Shown here: piece by piece, positions 1 through 7,462 of the stretch
Layout of the letters: the number at the start of each line of letters is the position of its first letter
Position numbering within the stretch: the stretch's first letter is position 1
Assembly: GCA_029861795.1 (NCBI GenBank)
Contig: JAOTYS010000062.1
Location: 1 to 15,045 of the forward strand
DNA: 15,045 nucleotides
Reading direction: 5' to 3'
From: Gammaproteobacteria bacterium
GTDB taxonomy: Bacteria > Pseudomonadota > Gammaproteobacteria > Arenicellales > JAOTYS01
Position numbers and translations under genes: made by a program
The notes under the pieces: model-generated
The model's input: only the letters and a program-made list of their open reading frames with translations
Told to the model about the DNA's origin: nothing
The model's database searches: none

Positions 1-1279
1 CTTTAGCGCCGTAGCCAAACATTTGCTCAGCGGCGGGGTTGCTCACCTCGACGGCACCGTTTTCATTGACCGTAATGATGGCGTCAGTGCTGGTATTGAC
101 AATGTTTCGTAGGATGACGTCTTTGCGGGTTAGCTCGATTTTCTGCAACCAAAGCCGGAGGGTTTGTTGATCGAGCTTTGCGAGAATAGTCAAAAAGAAA
201 GATAGGAGCACCACCACATAGAACGGCGTCAAATCTGCGATGCCTCGGACCAGGGATATTCCCGCTAAAGATCCTAAGAAACCGGCGGCGATAGTTCCAA
301 CTACGATCAGTAAACCCCAGCGCCAAGTCACTGCATTGAATACCCTTCCAAGCAACAAAGCACTCAGCATACAACCGAACATTATGGTCCATGACGGAAC
401 CACTGTCAGCGGACCCCGCTTTATCGATTCGTAGGCAATGGCGTGGACTAGTGGAGCCGGCAAAGACCTGAACCTAGGTACTGGTACGAACTCCCCCAAC
501 TTTCTCGCTGTTTCCCCGCTGATCAACTGTTCGAAGGTTGACGTCGGTATAAGCTCCCCAAGCTTATTTGCCGTGGCGCCAATGATCACCAGTTTGTCTT
601 TGAAAGTTTGAGGATCATATTTTCCTTGCAGCACATCGATATATGACAGTCGTTGGAACGAATCAGGAATAATGCTGAAGTCCAGGGAAAGCGCTTCCGC
701 TGGTGGGTCCACCCAACCATTTAGAATTGCTGCGGCAGAGGGCAAAGGCGGTACATGGCCCGGATCGCTCAACACGAACTTACGCGCGAGCGCATCACTT
801 TCCAGAAGAAAGTTGGTTGAGACCACAGTGACATGTTCTCGAAACCGGGAGGTAGGAAAAACCAGCCCTGACTCGAGGCCGTTTTGCGACTCGCGGTACT
901 TGCTGAAGGCAGGCAGTAACACACGCCCGTCGGCTTCGGTCTTCAACACATCCTCAAACTCCTGATCGGCTTCCGGAGTTGATTCAGTGCTGAAATCGAA
1001 GTACAGAAACAATCGACGTGCACCCGCCTCGGCCACCTTTCTGGTCACATCGGCATGGTAGCGTCTTGGCCATGGAAAGGTGGACTCTTCCCTGAGGGTC
1101 TTCGCGTCCAGTTGGACCAGTACGATGTCGGAGCTGACGGGCTTTTGTAAGGTGAACCAAGACACATCCGTCAGGAACCTTTGGGCAGGTGCGAGCATCC
1201 CAGACCAGTATATTAGGCTGGTGATGGTATAGGCTACGAGTGCGGGTCCGCTGACTTTTAGGAAAGAGAATCGGCTCAC
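1..1279 (-). CDS. CHASE2-PAS sensor protein, C-terminus beyond the window
   Basis: The minus-strand frame stays open from a GTG at 1279 to the window edge (426 codons seen). Residues about 6-25 form an N-terminal membrane anchor. An extracytoplasmic CHASE2 domain follows, with FPWPRRYHAD near residues 68-77, the LYFDFS strand, and KDKLVIIGATAN near its end. Three membrane helices lie at about 291-365. A short charged linker then leads into a PAS domain (ILRNIVNTSTDAIITVNENG, then SNPAAEQMFGY). CHASE2 proteins sense extracellular signals and pass them to a kinase, diguanylate cyclase or adenylate cyclase; which one applies here is off the window. The GTG is the only reasonable start, because an in-frame TAA lies 13 codons upstream and the next ATG (about 1200) would cut off the first helix. 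No strong ribosome site is visible. The family call is firm, the output type unknown. Confidence 0.85.
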   Translation of the reverse strand, partial: MSRFSFLKVSGPALVAYTITSLIYWSGMLAPAQRFLTDVSWFTLQKPVSSDIVLVQLDAKTLREESTFPWPRRYHADVTRKVAEAGARRLFLYFDFSTESTPEADQEFEDVLKTEADGRVLLPAFSKYRESQNGLESGLVFPTSRFREHVTVVSTNFLLESDALARKFVLSDPGHVPPLPSAAAILNGWVDPPAEALSLDFSIIPDSFQRLSYIDVLQGKYDPQTFKDKLVIIGATANKLGELIPTSTFEQLISGETARKLGEFVPVPRFRSLPAPLVHAIAYESIKRGPLTVVPSWTIMFGCMLSALLLGRVFNAVTWRWGLLIVVGTIAAGFLGSLAGISLVRGIADLTPFYVVVLLSFFLTILAKLDQQTLRLWLQKIELTRKDVILRNIVNTSTDAIITVNENGAVEVSNPAAEQMFGYGAK

Positions 1280-1503
1280 GGCGACAGTATGTTTTATAAC
1301 AACCGCTGTTACATTTGCTTATCGTTTGCGCAGGCGCAGTTACCGGACGGCTCGGGGCAGTTGTGGACCAGAATTAATAGAGTTTAAGTCTGGCACGCCC
1401 CACCGTGATGTCCAGCATCAGAGCGTCTTTTGAATCAAGGTGTTACGATTGGTCACGATGGCGAGGGAATCCCTCGACCGCCGATCGGGGTCTGTTGGAC
1501 GAT

Positions 1504-2826
1504 CTAAAACTTCGGTGGATCGAGATCAGCTTGGCGCATAGACCGTCTATCTTCCCAACGATGTAATAGGCCTGCCACACTGGGAACAAAAAGTGATAAC
1601 AGTCGACGGCCGTTAAGTGGTTTAGCTGTGGACAAGGGCAGGGCCAGCTCTTTGGGTGCGGCGCCTGACGCAAAATCCGCTAACACCGTACCCATGGCCG
1701 TTGCAGTCGGCACCCCCCGTCCTGAATAGCCGATAGCCGTAATAACACCCGGTGCTAGCTCATAAAGGCTGGGTAGTTTTCTCGGCATCATTGCCAGATA
1801 GCCGTGCCACATGTACTGCCATTGCAGTTCTCCGATCTGGGGGAACAAGTAACTGAACCTTCGGCCGAACTTCTCGAATGAATATTGCTGATCTATGCCG
1901 CGGCGCCAGTTCACCACCGTGCCTGTCACAATACGGCCATCTTTGTCTATCTTGTAGTAATGTGTATCTTTGCGCGTGTCCTGTACATTGTTGTTTTGCG
2001 GTAGCACGGTCCGTCGCACATTCTCGCCGAGCGGACTGCTTGCAACGTTAAAGGCAACCAAACGGTAGAACGTTTCATTAAGACGGGGCCAGAAATCACC
2101 GGTATAGGCATTGGTACCAATCACCACCTTGTCCGCAAGCACTGACCCACGTGTCGTCACTGCGCGCCAACGAGCACCTTCGGGGTGTACGGTAGTAACC
2201 GGGGAACTCGTGTAGATCTGACCACCTTCCTCAATTACAGCGCGCGCCAAGCCCCTGGCATAGCCCAAAGGGTTCAGGTGACCGCCTTCGGGATGAAACC
2301 AGGCCCCGTGATATTTGTCGGACCCGGTCAACGCATTGGTTCTGTCGCGGTCTAGTATCACGCATTGTTTGCCCAACTTAGCGTACTGATTGCAGAGTGC
2401 TTCGCAAGCCGCAAGCTTGCTTGGGGTATGGGCTGCGTAAATGACGCCGTTTTGCGCCGCCTCGCAGTCAATGTCATATTGTTTGATCAGGCCAAAGACC
2501 AAGTTTGCGGCATCCGACTGAAGTTGCACCATGCGTGGACCGAAATCAGGACCAAGAAGCTCCACTATCTGATTCGGTGTGTAGAAGATAAACGTTGGTG
2601 AGCAGTGGCCGGCATTTCTACCCGAGCCCCCGTACCCCGTCTGCTCTGCCTCTAGCACGACAACCTTCACTTTACGCTGAGCCAATCTAAGCGCAGTGGA
2701 CAAGCCCGTGTAACCGCCGCCGATCACCACAACGTCGGCGTGTTTTTCCTCTTCGAGTGGTGCAGTGTCAGGCGCAGGGGCGGCGGTATGTGCCCATAGA
2801 GACTGCTCAAACGGATAGGATTTCAT
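1504..2826 (-). CDS. FAD-dependent oxidoreductase, DAO family (PuuB/OrdL-like amine oxidase)
   Basis: This 440-residue protein has the N-terminal dinucleotide fold DVVVIGGGYTGLSTA (31-45), with the GxGxxG glycines and E59 at the ribose-binding position. GYGGSGRNAGH (64-74) is the usual FAD contact of the D-amino-acid/sarcosine oxidase family. A C-terminal IGYSGRGVPTATAMGTVLA segment completes the FAD site. The leader of about 30 residues before the Rossmann fold and the full length match gamma-glutamylputrescine oxidase and related amine or N-methyl-amino-acid oxidases, which release an aldehyde or keto product, ammonia or amine, and H2O2. It is cytoplasmic, with no signal peptide. It is transcribed divergently from the M24 hydrolase with a 203-bp gap, suggesting a shared regulatory region. 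The exact substrate is not readable. An ATG at 2826 fits the family start; no strong Shine-Dalgarno site precedes it. Confidence 0.88.
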   Translation of the reverse strand: MKSYPFEQSLWAHTAAPAPDTAPLEEEKHADVVVIGGGYTGLSTALRLAQRKVKVVVLEAEQTGYGGSGRNAGHCSPTFIFYTPNQIVELLGPDFGPRMVQLQSDAANLVFGLIKQYDIDCEAAQNGVIYAAHTPSKLAACEALCNQYAKLGKQCVILDRDRTNALTGSDKYHGAWFHPEGGHLNPLGYARGLARAVIEEGGQIYTSSPVTTVHPEGARWRAVTTRGSVLADKVVIGTNAYTGDFWPRLNETFYRLVAFNVASSPLGENVRRTVLPQNNNVQDTRKDTHYYKIDKDGRIVTGTVVNWRRGIDQQYSFEKFGRRFSYLFPQIGELQWQYMWHGYLAMMPRKLPSLYELAPGVITAIGYSGRGVPTATAMGTVLADFASGAAPKELALPLSTAKPLNGRRLLSLFVPSVAGLLHRWEDRRSMRQADLDPPKF

Positions 2827-3029
2827 TTTTGTACTTTACTGTAGATCACTGCAAAGTAACATCGATAGATCGACACCTGGTGTGGGGTGAGTGGCAGTGT
2901 TTCGCGAGTATCCGGATTGTTGTATAAGCGTGTTACCAGCCTCGGTGAATGGATGCGTTCTTAGATGACTGTTCTGGGTGATCACGGCAAAGAGCTAGTG
3001 CTCGCGCTCTCTTCGAAGGAGTTATTGAT
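2827..3029. promoter_or_regulatory. Divergent intergenic region with operator-like inverted repeats
   Basis: This 203-bp gap separates the divergent FAD oxidase and M24 hydrolase genes. TACTTT (2832-2837) and AAAGTA (2853-2858) form an inverted repeat just upstream of the oxidase start. An 11-nt perfect palindrome, ACACCTGGTGT, sits at 2873-2883. A TATAAG hexamer near 2925 could be a -10 element for the plus-strand gene, but I see no convincing -35. The plus-strand gene has a good ribosome site, AAGGAG at 3016-3021, 8 nt before its ATG. The repeats are seen directly; an operator role is inference. Confidence 0.35.
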
Positions 3030-4187
3030 ATGTCAAAACAAGATTTTTTATTGGAGGAGTTTAAACATCGTCATCAGCGGGTACGTACGCGAATGGCACA
3101 GAACAATCTGGAACTGTTGATAGTCATTGCGCCCACTAACATACAGTATCTGATCGGTAGTCGGACCAAGTCCTATCAAGAATTCCAGTGTCTGCTTTTC
3201 CCTATTGAGCCAGACAAACCGTTGACTGTATTGACGCGGCTTGCGGAGGTAGCGGAATACACAGATCTCTCTTTGGCCGACGAGGTGTATGGGTGGGGTG
3301 GACGCGAGCCCGAAGACCCGATTGACATTCTGCAAGACTTAATGCAACCAAGAGACTATCTGAAACGTCGTATCGGCTTGGAGGTGCCGTACTATTACCT
3401 GTCAGTGCCTGATCACGCCAAGATCCAAGGCATGTTGGGGGGTACGACTGTAGTGGATGCCACGCGTCTCATCGAAGATCTCAAGCTGGTGAAGTCATCT
3501 GCTGAGATCGCGTATGTCCGCAGAGCTGCAGAGATCGCAAACGCCGCGATGCAAGTTGCGCAAAATGCGATGGTTGAAGGCGCTACCGAATGTGAAGTGG
3601 CTGGCGCCGTTTATCATACTCTGCTGGCCCAGGGAGGTGACAGCCCGGCGAGTCCGCTTAACCTGGTATCCGGTGATCGATCCTGTTTCGCACATGGTGC
3701 GCCCACCGAGCGTGCGTTGCGCCGCGGTGACTCCATCAACATCGAATTCGGCGGTGCATATAAGCGTTACTGCACCACTATAGGACGGCAATTTTGTATC
3801 GGACAACCCGATGACCGGTTGCTCGAAGTTTACGAGATCGTACGTGGTGCCTGCGATGCTTGTATTGAACTGATGACGCCGGGTACCCCCGCTGTCGTGC
3901 CCCATGACGTTGCCAAAAAGATCATCGCCGACCATGGCTTCGATACCAATCGTGTCCATACCTCGGGCTACGGTATTGCACCCGGTTATCCGCCGTCCTG
4001 GGGTGAATCCATCCATATGTTTGGCGACAGCGAATATCTGCTTGAGTCGGGCATGAACTTGTCGGTGGAACCGCCGGTGTTTATTCATGAGGAACGATTG
4101 GGGGTGCGACTCATTGATAACATTTTGATCACTGAAGACGGCCCTGAATTGTTGACCAGCTACAATCGGGATTTGATTGTCTTGTGA
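3030..4187 (+). CDS. M24-family hydrolase, ectoine-hydrolase/creatinase-like
   Basis: This 385-residue protein has the two-domain M24 layout: an N-terminal creatinase-type domain (about 10-150) and a C-terminal pita-bread fold (about 155-385). Family signatures are CFAHGAPTERALRRGDS (219-235, H222), SGYGIAPGYPPSWGE (312-326), SVEPPVF (345-351) and GVRLIDNILIT (358-368). The GYPPxWGE stretch is typical of ectoine hydrolase (DoeA/EutD) and relatives rather than of Xaa-Pro aminopeptidases. Canonical metal ligands are largely missing: the first Asp position is E239, the second falls in C-T-T-I-G-R (248-253), and the last Glu is I362. A dinuclear metal aminopeptidase is therefore unlikely, and metal-independent hydrolysis of a small C-N compound is more plausible. 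The ATG has AAGGAG 8 nt upstream. DUF1989 and transporter genes follow on the same strand. The family is confident, the substrate unknown. Confidence 0.85.
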   Translation: MSKQDFLLEEFKHRHQRVRTRMAQNNLELLIVIAPTNIQYLIGSRTKSYQEFQCLLFPIEPDKPLTVLTRLAEVAEYTDLSLADEVYGWGGREPEDPIDILQDLMQPRDYLKRRIGLEVPYYYLSVPDHAKIQGMLGGTTVVDATRLIEDLKLVKSSAEIAYVRRAAEIANAAMQVAQNAMVEGATECEVAGAVYHTLLAQGGDSPASPLNLVSGDRSCFAHGAPTERALRRGDSINIEFGGAYKRYCTTIGRQFCIGQPDDRLLEVYEIVRGACDACIELMTPGTPAVVPHDVAKKIIADHGFDTNRVHTSGYGIAPGYPPSWGESIHMFGDSEYLLESGMNLSVEPPVFIHEERLGVRLIDNILITEDGPELLTSYNRDLIVL

Positions 4188-4262
4188 CTCACTGGATAGT
4201 GAAGGAGATTGGTGTCGGCAATCAGGTTCGTTGCCACCTCTTCTAAATTAACAAATCAATGT

Positions 4263-4266
4263 GGAG
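4263..4266 (+). promoter_or_regulatory. Ribosome binding site deciding the DUF1989 start
   Basis: GGAG at 4263-4266 lies 8 nt before the ATG at 4275 and supports that start. The frame is open further upstream to TTG 4209 and GTG 4212, and a GAAGGAG at 4201-4207 sits 4 nt before the GTG. A 21-residue longer product is therefore possible, but those extra residues do not look like the family. Confidence 0.5.
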
Positions 4267-4274
4267 ATTGGATC

Positions 4275-4910
4275 ATGTCCCAAGCGATCGTAAGTTCACG
4301 CAATATGGTGCACGACGAAGTACTACCCGCAGGCGAGCCCTGGTCGAGGGTCATCAACCAGGGGCAAGTGTTGCGTATCGTCGATCTTGAAGGGAAACAA
4401 GGTGTCGATTTCCTGTGTTACAACGCCCACAATTACAGTGAGCGATATCATGCACCAAACACGCTTAAGGCGTCAGTAACAGTGCGACTTGGCAAAGGTC
4501 ACACACTTTATTCTGATGAGGCGCGACCCCTGTTTAAGATTATCGAAGACACATGTGGTTTTCACGACACGATTGGTGGCTGCTGCAGCGCGCCAAGCAA
4601 TCAGATGCTCTACGGTGTCTCGGATTGTCCAGGGTGCCGTGAAAATTTTTTGGAAGCACTGGCGCTTTACGGGATGGATCGCCGAGACATCGTGCCCAAC
4701 ATTAATTTTTTTTGTAACGTGCCTATCTACGAAGCGGGTCGATTGGCCGACCGGATGTTCGAGCAGAGTCATTCCAAGGCGGGGGATTTTATCGAGCTTG
4801 AGGCGCAAATGGATGCACTGGCGGTGATCTCAAATTGCCCACAGATCAACAATCCTTGCAACAATGGCAAGCCAAGCCCTATCCGGCTTAAGGTATTTGG
4901 GGGAGCCTGA
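4275..4910 (+). CDS. DUF1989 / urea-carboxylase-associated family protein
   Basis: From the ATG at 4275 this is a 211-residue soluble protein. It shows the family pattern: an N-terminal LPAGEPWSRVINQGQVLRI strand (17-35), GVDFLCYNAHNYSERYHAPN (43-62), CGFHDTIGGCCS (94-105), a CPGC pair (118-121), FFCNVP (145-150) and the C-terminal ALAVISNCPQINNPCN (181-196). The conserved His and Cys residues suggest a metal site, as in known structures of the family. DUF1989 proteins accompany urea carboxylase/urea amidolyase, and a two-subunit DUF1989 enzyme acts as carboxyguanidine deiminase in guanidine breakdown. Here there is one copy with no urea carboxylase, allophanate hydrolase or second subunit in the window. 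It follows the M24 hydrolase by 87 bp on the same strand and probably belongs to the same pathway. The reaction is unassigned. Confidence 0.85.
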   Translation: MSQAIVSSRNMVHDEVLPAGEPWSRVINQGQVLRIVDLEGKQGVDFLCYNAHNYSERYHAPNTLKASVTVRLGKGHTLYSDEARPLFKIIEDTCGFHDTIGGCCSAPSNQMLYGVSDCPGCRENFLEALALYGMDRRDIVPNINFFCNVPIYEAGRLADRMFEQSHSKAGDFIELEAQMDALAVISNCPQINNPCNNGKPSPIRLKVFGGA

Positions 4911-4933
4911 ACCGAGTCACAGGCCACGCACAA

Positions 4934-4969
4934 ATACCTTTTTGCGCTAGGCGGCAAAAGTATTAGCGC
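4934..4969 (+). other. Imperfect hairpin between DUF1989 and transporter genes
   Basis: GCGCTA at 4944-4949 is mirrored by TAGCGC at 4964-4969. A competing stem pairs ATACCTTTTTGC with GCAAAAGTAT (4934-4963) with bulges. There is no T-run after either, so a terminator is not supported. It could modulate expression between the two genes, but this is speculative. Confidence 0.2.
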
Positions 4970-5020
4970 CCATCTCAAGATCAGAAGAAAAGTTCCCTTT
5001 TAAGACAGGTTCCAACAACA

Positions 5021-5908
5021 ATGACTGCCGCCCATCTCGCCCAGTACCGTAAGGGCCAAATGCAGGTCGCTATCGCCGCGCTCTTTTGGAGCACCGGGGG
5101 GTTGTTGGTACGTCTCATAGACGCTGATGATTGGACCATTATTTTTTGGCGCTCTGCGTTCGCTGTGGGATTCCTAATTTGTGTGTTGCTGGTACGTGAA
5201 CGCACAAATATGTTGAAGTCGGTACGCCAAATAGGTTGGCCGGGTGTGCTCGTTTCACTTTGCTTCGCCATCGACACTATCTTGTTCGTATTCGCGCTGA
5301 ATAAGACAAGTGTGGCGAATGTACTGATTATGTTTAGTACCGCACCTTTCTGGGCTGCATTGCTCGCCTGGATTGTGCTGAAGGAAACCGTGCCGGTACG
5401 TACCCGTCTAGCCATGGTGGCCTCTGTCGCCGGCATCATCATCATGGTGTCCGATTCATTTGGTACCAGCTCAATAGTGGGTGACGTCATGGCACTGGGT
5501 ATTGCGATGTTGTTCGCGGTGCCGGTAGTCACGATTAGACGTCACCCTGAGATCCGCATGATGCCCGCTGTAGCGGTCGCCGCCGTATTGGCGGTTATTT
5601 TTGCTTCACCATTTGCACTCATCACCGGTAATTCAGCGGGAGATATGGGATTAATGGCGATTTTTGGGATTCTCGAATACGGTATTGCATTGGTATTGTT
5701 CACCGCGGGCGCTCGCTATATTCCCGCGGCCCAATCTATGCTGATCGGGCTGTTGGAGACAGTGCTGGGACCGGTATGGGTATGGTTGGCGGTGGGCGAG
5801 AATCCCGGTGTATACACTATCGCCGGAGGGCTGGTAGTGCTCACCGCGCTTGCAGTTTACGCAGTCCGAGACATGCATGTCACCCGAAGAGTCGCCCCGG
5901 TAATTTAG
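5021..5908 (+). CDS. EamA/DMT-superfamily transporter
   Basis: This 295-residue protein is almost wholly hydrophobic, with about ten predicted helices in two tandem EamA repeats (about 14-140 and 150-285). The opening MQVAIAALFWSTGGLLVRLI, the NKTSVANVLIMFSTAPFWAALLAW segment of repeat 1 (94-117) and the matching PAAQSMLIGLLETVLGPVWVW of repeat 2 are typical of drug/metabolite transporters. The family exports or imports amino acids and other small metabolites across the inner membrane; direction and substrate cannot be read. It lies 110 bp after the DUF1989 gene on the same strand, so it may serve the same pathway. The ribosome site before the ATG is weak (ACAGG near 5006). A partial inverted repeat at 4944-4969 lies in the gap. 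Confidence 0.88.
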   Translation: MTAAHLAQYRKGQMQVAIAALFWSTGGLLVRLIDADDWTIIFWRSAFAVGFLICVLLVRERTNMLKSVRQIGWPGVLVSLCFAIDTILFVFALNKTSVANVLIMFSTAPFWAALLAWIVLKETVPVRTRLAMVASVAGIIIMVSDSFGTSSIVGDVMALGIAMLFAVPVVTIRRHPEIRMMPAVAVAAVLAVIFASPFALITGNSAGDMGLMAIFGILEYGIALVLFTAGARYIPAAQSMLIGLLETVLGPVWVWLAVGENPGVYTIAGGLVVLTALAVYAVRDMHVTRRVAPVI

Positions 5909-6180
5909 CGGCAACATAGTCGTCGGCGCAGTTTCTTGAATTTGAAAATCTGCTCTTCGGAAAGCCCATTCTTGACTTCTATAAGGAACTCGAGATGCAT
6001 GAGTTTCATCTTAGTCTCCAGCGCCATGATTCTCTCCGCGCTCATCACGACTGCCTCTCGATCGACCCGCGAGTCTTCTAGTATTTGACTGAGACCACTC
6101 ACCTCCTCCACGATCTCGAACTTGAGATCTAATACGTTCCTTCCAATCCTCAAATCCCCATCTCTAGTAAGTAGCTTCAT
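5905..6180 (-). CDS. Small protein resembling the C-terminal half of Spy/CpxP-like metal sensors
   Basis: This 91-residue frame is rich in charged residues and Met and is predicted mostly helical, with VDREAVVMSAERIMALE (39-55), LMHLEFLIEVKNGLSEEQ (60-77) and a basic tail FKKLRRRLCCR. The LSEEQ...KLRRR pattern matches the LTPEQ...RLR end of periplasmic heavy-metal sensor/Spy-like proteins, which normally carry an N-terminal membrane anchor that is absent here. It overlaps the stop end of the transporter gene by 4 bp, tail to tail. The frame extends upstream only to a TGA at 6217-6219 without a better start, and no ribosome site precedes the ATG at 6180. It is either a real small cytoplasmic protein or a 5'-truncated remnant. 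The resemblance is by eye and tentative. Confidence 0.4.
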   Translation of the reverse strand: MKLLTRDGDLRIGRNVLDLKFEIVEEVSGLSQILEDSRVDREAVVMSAERIMALETKMKLMHLEFLIEVKNGLSEEQIFKFKKLRRRLCCR

Positions 6181-6293
6181 AGCTGCAATCAGCGTTTCTC
6201 GCCACCGGATCAGTGTTCAGGGTGGGGTTCGCGATTGTTTTTGTGCGCTCAGCTGCTAGATTGAAATTAGCAAAAGAATCCAGCTCGAGTAGA

Positions 6294-6337
6294 TTCACCC
6301 GAGGTGAACCGTTCTAATTAGGGATTGTGAGTCCCTA
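6294..6337. repeat. Two tandem perfect inverted repeats in a divergent intergenic region
   Basis: TTCACC (6294-6299) and GGTGAA (6303-6308) form a perfect inverted repeat with a 3-nt spacer. TAGGGA (6319-6324) and TCCCTA (6332-6337) form another with a 7-nt spacer, extendable by one wobble and one A-T pair. Both lie upstream of the secreted-protein gene at 6402 and the divergent small gene at 6180. They could be operators, or hairpins in the 5' leader of the plus-strand transcript. The function is not shown. Confidence 0.4.
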
Positions 6338-6401
6338 CAGTCTGGAGAGCGACGCAGTAAGCCCCCAAATGGGCGGCGTCCAATGAGAGAGGGATAACAC
6401 A

Positions 6402-7013
6402 ATGAAGCTACTGATTAAGGCAGCCATGATATCCGTATTTATTGTGGGGGTCGTATTTGCGGGTGACGAAAATTCATTCAGAAGCGCAACCGTCGGGTTC
6501 GAGGTTACCAGACCTGGTTCCTGGCAATTTGTGACGGCCGAACAGAATGTAGAGAACCTCAAGAACACAAAACTTAATGATGAAGAATTTCGTCAACTGG
6601 TCATCAAGTACTCCACCGTCCCTTTAGTCGCGATGATGAAGTATCCCGATCCTTTTGATGACCTTAACCCGAGCTTCAAAGTGAACGTCAAACCGTTCGG
6701 TCAATTGAAAGGTGTCGATCCTAAGCAGATGCTAACGATGGTATCTACCCACTTTTGGCGCCTCTTTCAGGATTTCGAGGTCGCACAAGAACCCACTGAT
6801 GCAGTGGTGTCGGGTATTGAATCGGGTTACATGCGAATTAACTACTCTGCGCAAACAGTAGATGGGCGCACATTCCCGACCACGTTCGAGCTGTGGATCG
6901 TACCCAGAGGGGACTATTTCTTTATGATTGGAGCGGGGACTAGGGAAGATGAAACAACGGGATCCAGGGAGGAGATTCAGCAGATCCTGAATACAGTGAG
7001 GATTCAGTTGTAG
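6402..7013 (+). CDS. Secreted protein of unknown function
   Basis: I do not recognise this 203-residue protein. It begins with a clear signal peptide: MKLLIK, then a hydrophobic stretch AAMISVFIVGVVFA, with likely cleavage after VFA at about residue 20. The mature part starts SFRSATVGFEVTRPGSWQF, a beta-strand pattern (hydrophobic strand, then P-x-x-W) seen in PsbP/DUF1795-like periplasmic proteins. It ends with strands around TFELWIVPRGDYFFMIGAG and a short helix REEIQQILNTVRIQL, which also fits that fold. There are no cysteines, so it is neither a lipoprotein nor a disulfide protein. The ATG is preceded by GAGAGAGGG at 6385-6393, 8 nt away. It stands alone, with a 221-bp gap upstream and 449 bp downstream. 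The coding call is good; the PsbP/DUF1795 resemblance is a guess. Confidence 0.75.
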   Translation: MKLLIKAAMISVFIVGVVFAGDENSFRSATVGFEVTRPGSWQFVTAEQNVENLKNTKLNDEEFRQLVIKYSTVPLVAMMKYPDPFDDLNPSFKVNVKPFGQLKGVDPKQMLTMVSTHFWRLFQDFEVAQEPTDAVVSGIESGYMRINYSAQTVDGRTFPTTFELWIVPRGDYFFMIGAGTREDETTGSREEIQQILNTVRIQL

Positions 7014-7462
7014 CAATTCACCAGTGATGCGTGTTTAAGTAGATAACGAACTCTAGATTAAGGCTCGCCGAGGTTATAACAACAGTCGAGTATTTTGTCC
7101 CCATCTTTGACGGTGTTGTTTCTTTGCGCGGCGTGCCCTCAGCATCTGCGCAATCGAGCGGCGATTTCTGGATAGGTCTTGGAAATGAATATAGTTGTCG
7201 CTATCAAGTCCGAGGACAAGAGAAATGTGTTTGACTCCAAACAACTTAAGTCGCACAGATAGCGATATAGCCAATGTGTTTGGCGAGCAGTTTGAGGTAA
7301 TATTCAGTACTCAGTAGCTCGTCCATCGACCCTGGCAAGCGCTAGCCAGTCCTGTCAACAAACGTGCGGAAACGCATATGATCAGGCGGTATCCTTTATT
7401 GGCGAACTTACGTATCCACTAGCTGCACGTCGACCCGATAAAGAATAAGTAAGTCTCCACGC
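7014..7462. other. 449-bp intergenic stretch, no supported gene
   Basis: Open frames exist on both strands: about 66 codons at 7074-7274 minus, and about 60 codons at 7043-7228 plus without a start codon. Neither shows a recognisable domain or ribosome site. The only structured element I see is an 18-nt near-palindrome at 7332-7349. The segment probably holds the promoter of the enolase-superfamily gene at 7463, but no convincing -35/-10 pair stands out. Confidence 0.5.
7332..7349. promoter_or_regulatory. Operator-like near-palindrome upstream of the enolase-superfamily gene
   Basis: CTGGCAAGCGCTAGCCAG is an 18-nt dyad centred at 7340/7341 with a single mismatched pair (A opposite A). It lies about 115 bp upstream of the ATG at 7463. 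The size suits a dimeric repressor or activator, but there is no second copy nearby and no regulator gene in the window. Confidence 0.3.

Noticed and set aside
1462..1476. Perfect palindrome CGAGGGAATCCCTCG as a terminator of the FAD oxidase gene
   Set aside because: The loop is too small for the full stem and there is no T-run; kept only as a note.
1443..1673. Minus-strand 76-codon frame overlapping the FAD oxidase end
   Set aside because: It lies in another frame over the conserved oxidase coding sequence and shows no domain; it is a shadow.
3495..4088. Long 197-codon minus-strand frame inside the M24 gene
   Set aside because: It is fully antisense to a clear M24 protein, low in recognisable motifs, and explained by codon bias.
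4981..5532. 183-codon minus-strand frame over the EamA gene
   Set aside because: A Ser/Thr/Met-rich composition typical of the antisense of membrane proteins; the plus strand encodes a clear transporter.
7043..7274. Open frames on both strands in the 449-bp gap
   Set aside because: The plus frame has no start codon and the minus frame no ribosome site; neither resembles a known protein.
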